DNA of 64,000 bases from Megalobrama amblycephala (GCF_018812025.1 NC_063054.1:38492896-38556895), one strand, 5' to 3'. Shown: positions 46,862-59,000, numbered from the stretch's first letter. Translations and numbers: made by a program. Notes: generated by a model not told the origin, from the letters alone.

Positions 46862-47912
46862 ATAATATATATAATAAATGTTTAAAAATAAGATTAAATT
46901 AAATAATTACATAAAGGTAAATAAATGAATAAAGGTCTAAATCTATATCAAAATAAATAAATAAGACATGTAAACGTAATAAAAAAAGTATAACTTGGGA
47001 AATATCCAGTTTACACATATATTTATAATATTATTTGTTGGATATTTGTTGGATATTGGATATTTATACATAAAAATATATAGCTGCATTTTAAATTTTG
47101 GGACTTGGGATCTCTGATCATATTTGTGGCATCAAAAAGATTGAAAACCCTTGCTGTAGAGACTAAGAAACTACCTGACAACCGCCCACAACACTCTAGC
47201 AATGAAATAAAATTCGCATGTAGTCGAGTTCCTGCGTCACGTTCTGTAGAGACAAAACGACAGCTGATGGTGTCCATCAGGTTCTGATGTTCAGTCACAT
47301 TCATGATGCACATGAGCTCCAGACCAAACGCTGGATCTCAGCAGCGTTTCCCGTGAGGCTGGAGCAGGAGCGAGACGCTGACAGCCGCGGATGAGTCCTG
47401 GAGTTTGGGCTGAGGGCGAACTGTCGCTCTCGCTCTGATCTCCCGCGTGACAGACTCCCCTTCACTGCTGCAAACACTGTATTCCCAGAAAAGCTCCAGA
47501 ACGGGAAGGTAAAGCGAGGCTCGCTCCTCCAGTCTCTAGCCTTCTGCACCACTGTCAGCCTCTCTTCCAGCAGGCTAAACACAAGTTCAGATCAGTGTGT
47601 GTCATGCGCTTGAATACCACAAAAAACAACCGCAACCAAATAATATTTGACACTTACAGTAGCAGCTAAAAGAGAATGCCCGGCCTGGGAAAGTAACATC
47701 ACCCTTTATTCAAATATTATTTTGTAAACATATTGCGAAGATTCTGGATCAATTGAGTCACAATTTTTTTGTTTCAAATAGAGATGACGATTCTCTCATG
47801 ATTCTGAACAGACAATTAAACAAAATAACATTTACTAGACGTTCTGACAAAATATTAATTGCTGTAGTCTATTTAAAAAAGCTTAATTAGAATGAATATT
47901 TTTTAAAAATCG
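46557..47912. other. AT-rich sequence, (TA)n, then a balanced single-copy stretch
   Basis: A poly(A)/(TA)n tract covers 46780-46870. Bases 47240-47580 are CpG-rich and look single-copy. Open frames there lack recognisable domains. Confidence 0.4.
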
Positions 47913-48250
47913 GTTTGAGTGAATGATTCAATTACTCACTTGTTCCTTTACTGGATGAATCAGCATTTTTGAACAAATCTCTTGAATGAATGATTCAATG
48001 ACTCACTCATAAATACGTCACTTGTTTCATTACTGGATGGATCAATGTTTTTTGAACAAATCTCTTGAGTGAACCATTCAATGACTCACTCATAAAGAAT
48101 TCACTTGTTTCATTACTGAATGAATCAGTGTTTTTGAATGAATCACTCGAGTGAATGATTCAATGACTCACTCATAAATCTGTCACTTGTTTCATTACTG
48201 GATGAATCAGTGTTTTTGAATGAATCTCTCAAATGAACAATTCAATGACA
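47913..48250 (-). repeat. 82-bp satellite, locus 3 (about 4 units, inverted)
   Basis: The reverse complement of the 82-bp unit (gtttcattactggatgaatc, gaatgattcaatgactcact) is present in four diverged copies. Confidence 0.93.
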
Positions 48251-49432
48251 AATATATTTTTAACAGTCTATGAAGTCTAAATAAGCAAATAAAGGTATAA
48301 ATAAATAAATAAAACATGTTTGAAAAATGTCATAAAAAACGAAATATTTTCCAAATAATACACATTTATAATTTTATAATTTTAGAATGGGGATCCCTGA
48401 TCATATTCGGCATCAAAAAAACTGAACTGGCACATTTCGAATGTAAAACTGTGACATTATGAGGTTAAAGTCCTAATATTTTGAGATTAAAGTCATAACA
48501 TTATGAAAATAAAGGATCTTTTTGAGAATAACACATATTAATGGTCGAAATACTGCATGATTGTCACAACGATTGAGAGCCGAGACTGTAGCTTAATGAA
48601 CACATCAAGGATTTGATTAAAACTGACCTCAGGATTGAGTTCACCTGCAAACAAATACAAATGTGTGTTTTTGTTTCTGCTGCTTTTTCACCAGGTACAT
48701 GTTGACTGGATTCGCTAAACCTTACAAACTTTGATGAATCCAGCTGTGAGATCTTGTGAAGTGTGGATGCACAGTTTGAAACCTCTATGTGAAAATTAGC
48801 TAAGGAAATCACAATTAAACAGATTATTATCAGAGTAATTAGTCAACATTAATACTGCTTCACCTCTGAAATGACTTTGCTTCTCTGCTGGAGTCACTAA
48901 TGCCAGAAAACACATGCAACTAACAATCTAACATTATATAACTGACTTCCAGTATCAAAGCAGCTTTAAGTTTCTGCTTTTCCCTGCAGACGGAGAGCAT
49001 TCCTGCAGAGCGCTGAAGTCCATGTTCTGTCTGAGCGTCACACTGGATTCACTGACAGACAGACGCTTTCATCGCACTGAAAAACACCCAAACGCAACAA
49101 CAGACCACAACCAAACCACATCTCAAAACATCAGCAGCTTGTCATGAATATTCAAACACAACACAAGATGTTCGGTCTGAATCGCAAACCACCAGCATCC
49201 AAGAATCGAGAGAAGAGGAAAGTTCATTCTTGACTTTGGCAGCGCTGAGTAATAACACCGCCAGATCAGATGAATGAAAGACTAGAAACGCATGAATGAA
49301 ACTAGAGATGGCTGATATACTGATATAATTAAGACAATTTCATGACATATGTATACAGTGATTATATATATAAATAAATATTAATTAGAAAAATATACTA
49401 GAAAAAATATTGAAAATATAATTGTATTAATA
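48251..49432. other. unassigned intronic sequence
   Basis: Bases 48430-48540 hold a short degenerate tandem (ttatgaggttaaagtc / ttttgagattaaagtc). The remainder is mixed, with no exon. Confidence 0.35.
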
Positions 49433-50275
49433 TGTCAATTTTTTTGTCCAAAGGCCTTAATAATAATAAAAAATAAAGAAAAATTAGTAAGAAGTAGTAC
49501 AACTAGATCTTTTTTATTGAATCCAAAAGATTTTAATTATATTTTTCTACATATAAAGGTATTTTAAAGATTTTGAAGTGTCAAAAGGTCATTCGGTTTA
49601 ACCGTCCAACCGTTCATTTGTGATTAAACTATCTTAAAATGTAATAAATGTATATATTTTTTATTCTGGCATGATTTTATAACATCATATATCAACATAG
49701 TGCAAAATGATATTAAAATTATGTGTAGAAGTCATTGCTTTGTTATGAGAAAGAATGTCTGGAAAAATGAATTTCATTGATGTCATTCGGAGTAACCGAT
49801 ATAAAGGGACCATTTTGGATCAAGTCATGTGGTCAGTATCATGTGACAGGATGTGACATCATTCAGACACCTGCAAAGGACCACATGATCATGAAGCAAA
49901 GTAACTAGCTCTCTCTTAACTATTTGATAAATTCATGTTTTCACTTGATCATACGCATTCATACGTCATTCGGTGCAACCGCTATAAAACATGGAAAATG
50001 TTGTAATATTTTAAAAACTTGTGCTAAATATAAAATGTTTGAGATGCTAGATATCAGCCTGTTAGCATTGTTTGAAAATATCGTCATTCGGGTAAAACCG
50101 AAATTTTAGTTAAACCAAGTGACTCTTTTGGATCTTGTAAAAAATGTCAAAAGCAGTGTTAATTGATTATAAAAACCACATAATCTCATTGATAACACTT
50201 AATAAAATTTCAAAATTAATTATATCTCCATTATGTTTTTTTACATTTTTAAAAACATTATTCGTCAATGACCCA
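49433..50275 (-). mobile_element. GTCATTCGG-motif element, copy 2 (inverted)
   Basis: It is the reverse complement of 8530-9394 along almost its full length, ending ttcgtcaatgaccca at 50275. The other terminus is slightly truncated. It has four GTCATTCGGnnnAACCG copies at about 49588, 49790, 49968 and 50083. Confidence 0.85.
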
Positions 50276-51668
50276 TTTATTATGCAGTTTTTACATTATG
50301 AGTACCCAAATATATTATTTTAATAAGTTATAGTTTTATTTTTTGTGTGTTTTATTAGTTTTTTAATTTTTATTAATTTTTATTTGTTTTAGTTATTTTT
50401 ATAATATAATGATATAATTTAATATAACATAATATAATAATACTAAAATAGCACTGCAAAAACTATTGAAACTTTAAAGTTTTATTTTATTATTTTATTT
50501 TAATTTTATGTAATTTTATTTAAAAAATAATTCACTTAATTTTCCATAAAACAAGACTTAATATCTTCAGTCATTTTGCTTCTTCAGTAAGAATGTTTAG
50601 ATATTTGTGCTGGAAAACAAGACAGAGGAAGAACCTTTTATGTTTTGCAGTGATTGGATAGAATAGAATCTGCTTTTGACCACATGATGCTTCGATCTCC
50701 GGCCGCTCAAACACCCGCACACACTTCAGCTCTTCTGACTGATGAAATATATTATATATATATGGCATAAAGCCACGGCGCTTGTTCGTTTCCGCCCTCC
50801 TGATGCGTTTGGACTGCTGAAGGCGTCCGTGTGTCGACATGTTCACACCGGCGCGTCAAAGCTGCTCAAACCTCCGTATCACACGGGTAAACAGACGCTG
50901 CCAGATGAAACGCTGATTTCTTTCCCTTCGCTCTCTCAGGTCACAATCACTGTTTCTGCGACTGACTCTGAGAGACGCAGACGGGGAAGTTGGGGATGCG
51001 AGAAGTGTGCGGCGGATGCTGTCGCCATGACAACAGACATCACTTCACGCAGCGGCAGCACTTGGAATGGATGTGTGGGCTAAAGAGACACACGGAGATG
51101 AGCATGAGACGGACACCGAACCAGCTCAAATGACAGACTTTCTACTATGGGAAATGTTTATAATAATAATAATAATAGTTGACTGATATGTGAATGTTAT
51201 TTTTATTTTATTTCAATTTTATTTTTTGATGCTGATATGAATGTTCCAGTTTATTATAGCAAATAATATGTTCACAAAACTGCTTATTTTACTTATTATT
51301 TCTTAAAAATGTACCTATTCATTTTTTATTGTATTTATAAGTGACATTTATTGGCCAATTATCACAAAACTGACAAATATCAGCCAAAATATCAGTTACT
51401 ACAATTCAATTATTTACCATGATAATCACAGTTTACAACAAAACACCATAATTACCAGCTATTATTAACCACTAATGTCATCAAAAATTAAAATAAAATA
51501 ATGACAGAAATATGACAAAGACTGAATGGGAAAATTTGACAATTTTAGGCTCCATCAATTGAGTTTCATTCTCTCAGCGGTCAATAATTCACTGTGTTCC
51601 ACAAAAGTAATGTCGTTTTTTGTGTATACAGATATTTTCATAAAACAGCTTTACAGAAAACAGCAATG
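50276..51668. other. AT-rich then CpG-containing intronic sequence
   Basis: Bases 50320-50530 are T-rich. 50539-50652 is a half-copy of the foldback at 53.4 kb. Bases 50690-51110 are CpG-rich and apparently single-copy, with overlapping small frames lacking recognisable domains. Confidence 0.4.
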
Positions 51669-52198
51669 TTAAAGGGTTAGTTCACCCAAAAATGTCATTT
51701 CTGTCATTCATTTCTCACCCTCATGTCGTTCCACACCTGTAAGACCTTCGTTCATCTTCAGAACACAAATTAAGATATTTTTGATGATATTTTTTGTTAT
51801 CTCCCATAGAAAGCAACGTAATTACCACATTCAAGGTCCAGAAAGGTACTAAAGACATCGTTAAAACAGTCATTTGACTGCAGTGCTTCAACCTTAATGT
51901 TATGAAGAGACGAGAAAGAATTTTTACGTGATGTTTACGTCCGAACGACTGGCCGACGCTGGTCACGTGATCAGCACGACGCACGCGTGTGATGTTGACA
52001 CAGGAGACGGCCAATAACGAGTCGGCGTTCTGATGTAGAACACGGAAGCGCTGCACTGCGGACTTTACTACTTCTCTGGACCATGAATGTGGACTTTTTG
52101 TTGCTTTCGATAGAGGATAAAAAAAACCTCTCGGATTTCATCAAAAATATCTTAATTTGTGTTCCGAAGATGAACGAAGGTCGTGCGGGTTTGGAAGA
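51669..52198. mobile_element. TTAAAGGGTTAGTTCACC-type MITE with internal palindrome
   Basis: It begins ttaaagggttagttcaccc. The words ccttcgttcatcttcagaac and caaattaagatatttttgat near 51745 return inverted near 52140-52185. The right terminus is missing. The centre (51930-52060) is CpG-rich. An open frame of 111 codons on minus lies inside it and is not a gene. Confidence 0.85.
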
Positions 52199-52663
52199 TT
52201 AGATTCTAGATTCTACCAAGTGAAATATTATATAGTTTGATTCGACAGACGACCTTTGACAGATACAGATATGAGAAGTGTCTCTCCTCCCTTTTAAGTC
52301 TTTTTAATCTTTCTCTCCTAACTGTGCAGTGATATGGCTAGTTGTATTTTATTATAGTTTGTCTCTGCGGTGCCGCTGCGCTGACAGGCACGAGTGTGAA
52401 TCTTTCATGCACTTTTCTTTATTCAGCTTCACTGGACTTTGGAGTTTTGCTAACCGAGTGCTGAACCTGCTGTAGATCAATAGAAGTAGTGTAGAGTTAC
52501 TGACATGTCAGTGCTGGGAAAACACACTGTGATCATCAAAGCATGAAGACGCTCGCTGTCTGACACACTGTGCATACATGACTTAAAATACTGCGCTATA
52601 GTTTCAGCCACATATCTTATTTACTGCACGACTCTAACCATAACCAGTTAACATCACAAATTT
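52199..52663. other. unassigned intronic sequence
   Basis: No repeat or exon recognised. Confidence 0.35.
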
Positions 52664-52915
52664 GGAAGTTACAAGACTGTTTATTTAATCAAAAATACAG
52701 TAAAAATTGTGAAATATTTTTACAATGTAAATCAGCTGTTTTCTACGTGAATATATAGTAAAGTGTAATTTATTCCTGTGATCAAAGCTGAATTTTCAGC
52801 ATCATTACTCCAGTCTTCAGTGTCACATGATCCTTCAGAAATCATTCTGATATGATGATTTGCTGCTCAAGAAACATTTATGATTATTATCAATGTTTGT
52901 TGATATCCAGCATAA
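52664..52915 (+). mobile_element. 'gatcaaaaatacagtaaa' element, partial
   Basis: It carries aatcaaaaatacagtaaaaa, cagcatcattactccagtct and gtgtcacatgatccttcaga. It is truncated after ttatgattattatcaatg. Confidence 0.88.
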
Positions 52916-53436
52916 AATATGGCTCTTGTAGTACAAGAAGTTGAGAAGTTTTTTATGAACACACACTCAGATCAGTCCTGCGTAACTGCAGCCAGACTTT
53001 GGCTTGTGTTGGTGGATCTGCGTCAAACAGGAACACAGCTCAGCTCTTGCTCTCATTACAGTAGGAAACGCACGGGTTCTGATCCAAGGGAATTGATAAA
53101 GAGCTCTGGAGGAGGCGCAGAGAAGCAACAAAGAGCGCTTTAGTTGCACTGGTGGAATGCATTTGCATAGTTTAGACGTCCAGCATCTGAAGCTCGCCGT
53201 GAACAGACACCCGAGGAGTTGCTCCGGCTTCACCGGGGAATAAAGCGGAATAGCAAAGAGAGTGCAGCCTTGTTTCTTTCTTATCCTGCCGCTTTCAAGA
53301 ACAGAGGCGTCACATGAAACAATGTTACGCAAGAAGCATGTCACACGGTCCCTCTGATATCATCAACATCATCATCATCATCACGGATCCGAGATGAGAA
53401 ACATTCAACACAATATAAAGAATTCACTTAATTAAA
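52916..53436. other. unassigned intronic sequence
   Basis: Overlapping small frames on both strands have no recognised domain. A (catcat)n patch is at 53362-53382. Confidence 0.35.
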
Positions 53437-53775
53437 CACTGCAAACAAATGATGTTCTTCCTCAGTGTTTCTGAAATATATAAACATTCTTAAATCAAGA
53501 TACATTCATCAAAAAAAAAGTGAGTTTTTGCTTAAAACGAACAAAAATCTCTCCATGGGATCTTGTTTTCACTCTGAATTAAGTTTATTTTTCTGACCTC
53601 ACTGGCAGATTTTTTATTTATTTATTTATTTTTGTGCTTTAAGCTTAAACTTACTGATACATTTATCAGAAAACAAGACTTAATATCTTCAGTCATTTTG
53701 CTCCTCCAGTAAATGTATCTTGATTTAAGAATGTTTAGATATTGGAAAGCAAGACTGAGGAAGAACATCAATTTT
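53437..53775. mobile_element. foldback MITE (cactgcaaa...gatgttcttcctcagt)
   Basis: The left end, aaatgatgttcttcctcagt, returns inverted as actgaggaagaacatc at the right. Internal words (aacattcttaaatcaagata / tatcttgatttaagaatgtt) are also mirrored. Partial relatives are at 1030-1140, 6654-6785 and 50539-50652. Confidence 0.85.
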
Positions 53776-54030
53776 AAAGTATGGCACCCAAAATTTCGCA
53801 TCATGTTGTTCCAAACATGTAGAACACAAAATGACCATTTTTAATAACCACGACTGTCAGGCTTAAAAAGGCATCGTTAAAATACAAACTACATTTCCCA
53901 TCATCCTCTATGGCAGCATGAAAATGATAAACATCACAAATACAGCAGAGACTCCACACCTTATCCTTTGCTCTTCATCAGCGCAAAACAAAGGTGTTTG
54001 TTTGGAAATGAAAGAGAAAGAAATATGAAA

Positions 54031-56240
54031 TATAGCTGCAAGCTGCGATGATGGGCCCAAACCCTGGCGCCACTCTGTGTGTGACGGTCAACATACAATC
54101 TTAATTTTAATCAAATGATTTTGCACGATATGAGACACTTCCTGTTTGCCTTTTTTGTCATTACCAGTGATGGGAATAACGGCGTTATAAATAAACGGCG
54201 TTACTAACACTGTTACTTTTTTCAGTAACGAGTAATCAAACGAATTACTTTTTCTCCCGTTACAACGCCGTTACCATTACTGACAAAAAAAATGCCGCGT
54301 TACTATAATTGAGCTCACTGAAGAGGTTTTCATCCGAGTAAGCTCTCTCTCAGCCATAGGACCTGCAAAGTTTTTTTTCTCTGGTGTGTGCTGCGGTTAG
54401 TCATACACAAATATAATTTTAAACTGATAATAATGTACGATGCGCTGTGTGTGTGTCTGTCAGAGCATGCGCGCGAAGCACGAGCTCAAACCAGAATACC
54501 CTTTTTGATGCTTGATCGAAAATATATGAAATGAGTTTTTTTCTAGTCGACTAGTAGTTGTTCATTTAAGCTATTAGTTGACTAATCACATTTATATTAA
54601 TTTAATTTCTTAAATACTGAGAGAATAAACCATAATAAGGAGCGTTTACATAATATAGGCTATATAGCACTCAAGGGCACGCATAATTGCCACAAAGAAC
54701 CGGCAAAAGTAATGATTATGACTGTGACAAAAACAGCAAGGAGACATTTTAATTGTTTATTAATAAAGTAATGTTTTCTGAATCAGTGTCGGCTGCAAAG
54801 ATGAAGTTGACATTGCTGATTCTCATTGCTGATCATCTGCTCATATGGACGCGCCTAGAGAGATGACGCACATTTCATTCGGATTAGGCTACATAATCAG
54901 AGTAGCCTCTTTCTTTTCGTTTTTAATAACTTCATTTTCGTTAAAGTAGATATTTCAAGCATTCTATAGATATATTTCTCATGTCTGCGAGGCAAGCAGC
55001 CTCTGAGTTTCGGTTCATTTAGCCTGTAAGACGCGCTCCAGTTCACGCGCCAGTGATCGCGCCCGCGCCTCCATGTCATGATTTATTGTCTGCTATATTT
55101 GCTTGTTATATATTAAATCCAAGCAATTGGTTGATGAAACATTGATTAAAATTAAGATACAATTTTTACAAAACAAAAATCACAAGAAAGGCTTTCTACA
55201 AAGCAAAACTTAATGAAGTGGTCAAAATCATGTCTGACCCACTCCATGTCTCCCGATATATTTGCGCATCTTATGATGCATCTTACTCATGCTGTTCACT
55301 TTTCATAATCGAATAAATGGATTTAAAACATAACATAGGACTATTGAAACATAAATATGAAAATACGTTTTCTTTAATGGCTACCAACACAGTACAGAGA
55401 AATTTCATGTCGTGAGCAAGAGCAGATCATGAGTCAGGAGTCGCATCAAGAATAATTTATTCTTAGACTTATATGTAATATTGAGGGCATTCAATTTATT
55501 TGGCATATTTTTATTTTTATTTTTTTAAAGTAACGCAATAGTTACTTTCCCTGGTAATTAGTTACTTTTATAACTCCGTTACTATTTGTGAGAAGTAACT
55601 AGTAACTATAACTAATTACTTTTTTAATCCCTCGCCATGGCAACACTGTTCGAGATATCCTATAATAGTTTGCATCTTCAGTATCTTTGTTTCATGTTGA
55701 CCGAGTTAGGGTTTAGGGTAACGATTGCATCAGTGTCCTACAAGCCTGATTATTCAAAAAATCCACATTCAAACAAAAATATCTGACTTCCTATTGGTCA
55801 GAGCTAATGACTGTAAATTAGAAAGTTGTCCGGTTTGACGAGAACAATATATGTACTGAGTTTGGTGACTGTAGGTAAGACTAACCCCCCAACTTTTGTC
55901 AAAAGGTGGCGCTATTGAGTCCCTCCTCCACGCCCATTTCTAAGGCTTTATCCATGTCTACTCTCTGACAACTTTCAACAGTTTCGTGCAATTTGAAGCA
56001 TGCTGAGAGCCTCGAGAACACCCAAGAATATTATAAAAGTTTGACGTTTTGCCATGGCAACCGCATTTAAGATATCAAGAATCCTTTCTCGAACCCCCAT
56101 GACAACATGCCAACTACGTGAGTGCAAAATTTCAATAGTTTTTGAGCATATTAAGGGACCCAAAAGTGGCCGAAAGGTCAAAAAAAATTAACAAAGGAAA
56201 AAAATAGGGCCTTTGCCCTTTCAAGACTTGGACCCTAAAT
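54031..56240. mobile_element. 'atagctgcaagctgcgatg' dispersed repeat, split by an insertion
   Basis: The left part (54031-54164) starts tatagctgcaagctgcgatg, then atgggcccaaaccctgg. The right part (55635-56240) holds two related blocks, each with gccatggcaac and gatatc (55635 and 56053), and ends gggcctttgccctttcaaga. It is recognised as a repeat type abundant in cyprinid DNA, but the class is not known to me. Confidence 0.6.
54165..55634. mobile_element. hAT-like non-autonomous element inserted in the repeat
   Basis: It begins cagtgatgggaataacggcg and is rich in cgttac/gtaacg words at both ends (acggcgttactaacactg; agtaactagtaactataact near 55590). CAGTG-type termini and TAACG-rich subterminal sequence suggest hAT. 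The right terminus is degenerate and no 8-bp target duplication is visible. A 60-codon minus frame at 54897-55079 is unrecognised. No transposase was found. Confidence 0.6.
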
Positions 56241-58365
56241 ATTAAAATCTCATCGCTGACTTCAACACTTATAAACAGGATCGTTCCAAGCAGCAACCAG
56301 CAGATACTGACAACAGTAAATACAGTATCATCCTGGGTGTCACATCACGTCAACCACAGTCATAATCATGTTTAGACTGGGATCCATAACACAAACAACT
56401 AATTGTCAAGTCGCACACATTACAGTGTCTGTTCAAACACAAGCTGGGTTTGATTGACAGATCCCCACGTACTCAGAATGTGTACCAATCACCCGACTGC
56501 ACACTGTGAAGTGGACTTCAATGGGTTTCTAAGTGTGCATCGATATATCACTTCACTAGTGGATGGGGAAAATGACCCATCAGCACTGAAGTTTTCCTGA
56601 AATAGGTGCATTTAAAGACATGTACGCACATGTATGTATTTTATACAATTACATAAAATAATGCTATCTTCATATTTATTTGCATGCATATATGATGTCA
56701 TCATAGTTGAAATGACTTGAGAGTTTGATGTTGGGAATGTAGGCCTAAATTTATGATTTATGTATTTGAATTGAACGTAACATTTCCATGCATTTGGATT
56801 ACACAGTTTAAACTTAATAAACTTATTTGCCATTCATACATACATCTGAATTCATGAAATCATTGCATAGCTTATTGTTAACTATTTGCATCTGATTGAT
56901 TATTTAAATAATCATATTTTGCATTTGGTACATTATTAAAATATGGAACAAGCAATATTCAGTTATGTTTGAAAATGAAACAAATTGGCTTTATTGGTGA
57001 TAACCCAAAAACACATTCAGTGTATTACAAATAAATGACGCAGAAACAATTTTCAATCATTAAATTTCAATAATTACAAAGCATGAAATATTGAAAGACT
57101 GGAATAGCATTTCTATTTTTGTGTACAATTACAGAGGCCTGACCGGTTTCATGCATGACTGACAGTTTCAATGTAAATGCATGGAAATTTTACTTGAATG
57201 AATCTTAAATTTAGGCCTAAATAGTGATGTCGTCAAATAAATGCCCCCTGCTGAGTGTGTAGGGCGCAGTGAACACTACTACACCTGTAATTATCACTAA
57301 TGAGGAAGCATCTCAGAGTGTGTTGACATTCAACAGCGTCATTTCCATTCCTCCATCGGCAGCGAAGGCATCGATTTTAAAGTGCATTCTCATGGATCAG
57401 CTCTGCCCAAACTCTATTATCCTATTAGCCCCATACGTACACTATCCTGCATGCGAACCGACTACAGAAACAAAAGCCATCTAGTTGATATTACGCCCAC
57501 CATCTCAAAGCGTGACCCGCCAGTCAGATCGGCCCAGAGCAACAGCCGCCTGGAGTAAACAATGCTTAGATGTTTTCCCTCATGACATTTGCACATTATG
57601 ACTCACGGTCGGTTATGGTTAACCCACACTACACGAGCAGAATGCCACTAGTTGCACAGTACACCATGAGAATGCAGAATAAGGAGAGCTTGTGCATATG
57701 CAGATTTTAGACGCTTGCTGTGACATTTGCAACCCCGATGACAACGTTCATACAGCGTTTCCACAACGTTTGGTCAATGCACATGAACATGTGCAAATGC
57801 AACTTCCAATGAATGTGAGAAAAACCCAATGCATGAACTGTTAGATCATAGATATGCATTATGTTTCCCTTTAAAACCCAAATATTGAACTTGCATATGA
57901 CTATGCCACACCTAAAAGAAACTTTTGCAATTAGAATGATTGTTTTTATCAATTTTCAAATTCTTAAATTGTTATTTTCATACGAATCACTGACAAATTT
58001 GGTCTTTGTAATGCATCATTTTGATGCATAAAAAAAACAAACTGTGGATTAATTGGGATTAATGATGCTTTAGGAATGTTCTGCACATGACTAAGCCAAA
58101 CCCAAATCTTACAGATAAAAGAAACTTTTGCATTTTTTATGCGTTCTACATTCTAAAATGTTATTAAATGCTATTTCAAATTAATCACTTGTAAATAAAT
58201 AATTAATTAAAGCGTTATAATGCATCATTTTGCCTTCTAAAAACCTGTGGATTGGCTGTTGGGAAGATCTCATGCTGGATGGTTTATGAAATGGCACCTG
58301 TTCACACGAACACACGGCATGTTGACTGGCATATAAATGCATCTGTATGAGCTGCTGCCACTTAC
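56241..58365. other. single-copy-looking start of mdga2 intron 1
   Basis: This is about 2.1 kb immediately downstream of exon 1, with fewer repeats than the rest of the intron. Bases 57240-57620 have balanced composition. A short mirrored word (tgtaggcctaaattta at 56739, taaatttaggcctaaata at 57208) is present. No exon is seen. Confidence 0.4.
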
Positions 58366-58441
58366 CATACACTCCCTGGCATGAGATGCCCTCCAAAATG
58401 AGCGTCAGGACCCCCAAAACACTAATAATCCCATCCATCAT
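58366..58441 (-). CDS. mdga2: mdga2 exon 1: start codon and signal peptide
   Basis: This is the first coding exon of MAM domain-containing glycosylphosphatidylinositol anchor protein 2, a GPI-anchored Ig-superfamily protein of neurons that binds neuroligins and restrains synapse formation. It encodes 25 residues plus one base, starting MMDGIISVLGVL and ending EGISCQGVY: a short hydrophobic signal peptide followed by the GQGVYA-like mature start known in MDGA2. The donor reads G|GTAAGT, and the split codon is completed by exon 2 (G+CG = Ala), exactly as the family requires. There are two tandem ATGs. The second (58436-58438) has A at -3 and G at +4 and aligns with the mammalian 'MD' start, so initiation there is likely. 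An in-frame TAA at 58466-58468 closes the frame upstream. Family identity is recognised from memory and not by search. The choice of mdga2 over mdga1 rests mainly on exon 3. Confidence 0.88.
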
Positions 58442-58458
58442 TACGTGCCTTTCAACAT
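58441..58458 (-). other. five-codon upstream ORF overlapping the mdga2 start codon
   Basis: On the minus strand an ATG at 58456-58458 opens a frame MLKGT ending in TAA at 58441-58443. The last A of this stop is the first base of the first mdga2 ATG (TAATG). The order and overlap are read directly. A role in translational control is inferred and depends on the 5' UTR including this point, which is near certain given a distance of only 17 bases. Confidence 0.55.
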
Positions 58459-58926
58459 ATCCAGATTAAAGAGCAGGAGTCTCTCCAAGAAGGGAAAGAT
58501 GTGGATGAAAAACTGAGCAGATCTCACGAATCAAAGCATCAGACCCGCGAGGTTTCCTGATAATAATGAGCTGGACGAGTGTTCATTCACGCGCTGCCGA
58601 GGCTCGGACACATCAGCGACGGTCAGCAGCTGTCATCGCTTCATCCGAAGCTCGAGTCCATCCGATCCGCGCTGCTCCGGAGCTCCTGACCGTCTCAGTG
58701 ATGCTGCTGATGCTCGCGCGCCCGCAGCATCAGGACCAGCAGCGTCGTGAACGTGCGATGCGCGTGCACCAGGCTGTCCGTCATCTCTCCCGAACACTTT
58801 GGCGGGATTTTTTTTATTATTATTATTATTTTTTTTGTCGGAGCCAAACTCAACCGAACCGAGTCCAGTCTGTTCCTGTCGAGGACGAATGGAGCGAAAC
58901 GCCCGTCGCGTTGCGCAATAACGCGC

Positions 58927-58963
<37 letters not shown>

Positions 58964-59000
58964 CATCTGTATGGACTACACACACAAGCACGCGCCCGTA
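58442..59000 (-). promoter_or_regulatory. mdga2: mdga2 5' UTR and CpG-dense probable promoter
   Basis: Directly upstream of the mdga2 start codon (higher coordinates, gene on minus) lies a stretch far richer in CpG than the surrounding AT-rich intron, densest at about 58560-58800 and 58880-58930. On the plus strand it ends in a (GA)n tract at 58930-58962, which is (CT)n on the transcribed sense strand. The proximal 120 bases are ordinary and probably 5' UTR. I see no clear TATA box at a sensible distance, so the transcription start is not placed. Open frames over this block on either strand have no recognisable protein and are attributed to CpG-rich composition. Confidence 0.6.

Larger units (their letters stand above)
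10899..58365 (-). other. mdga2: mdga2 intron 1
   Basis: This is the interval between the exon 1 donor (GTAAGT) and the exon 2 acceptor (ccgcag), about 47.5 kb. No additional MDGA exon or other gene was recognisable on either strand. The content is mainly transposon remnants, minisatellites and AT-rich simple repeats, itemised separately, separated by stretches of apparently single-copy DNA. Confidence 0.85.

Noticed and set aside
51721..52056. 111-codon minus frame
   Set aside because: It lies wholly inside a palindromic TTAAAGGG-type MITE.
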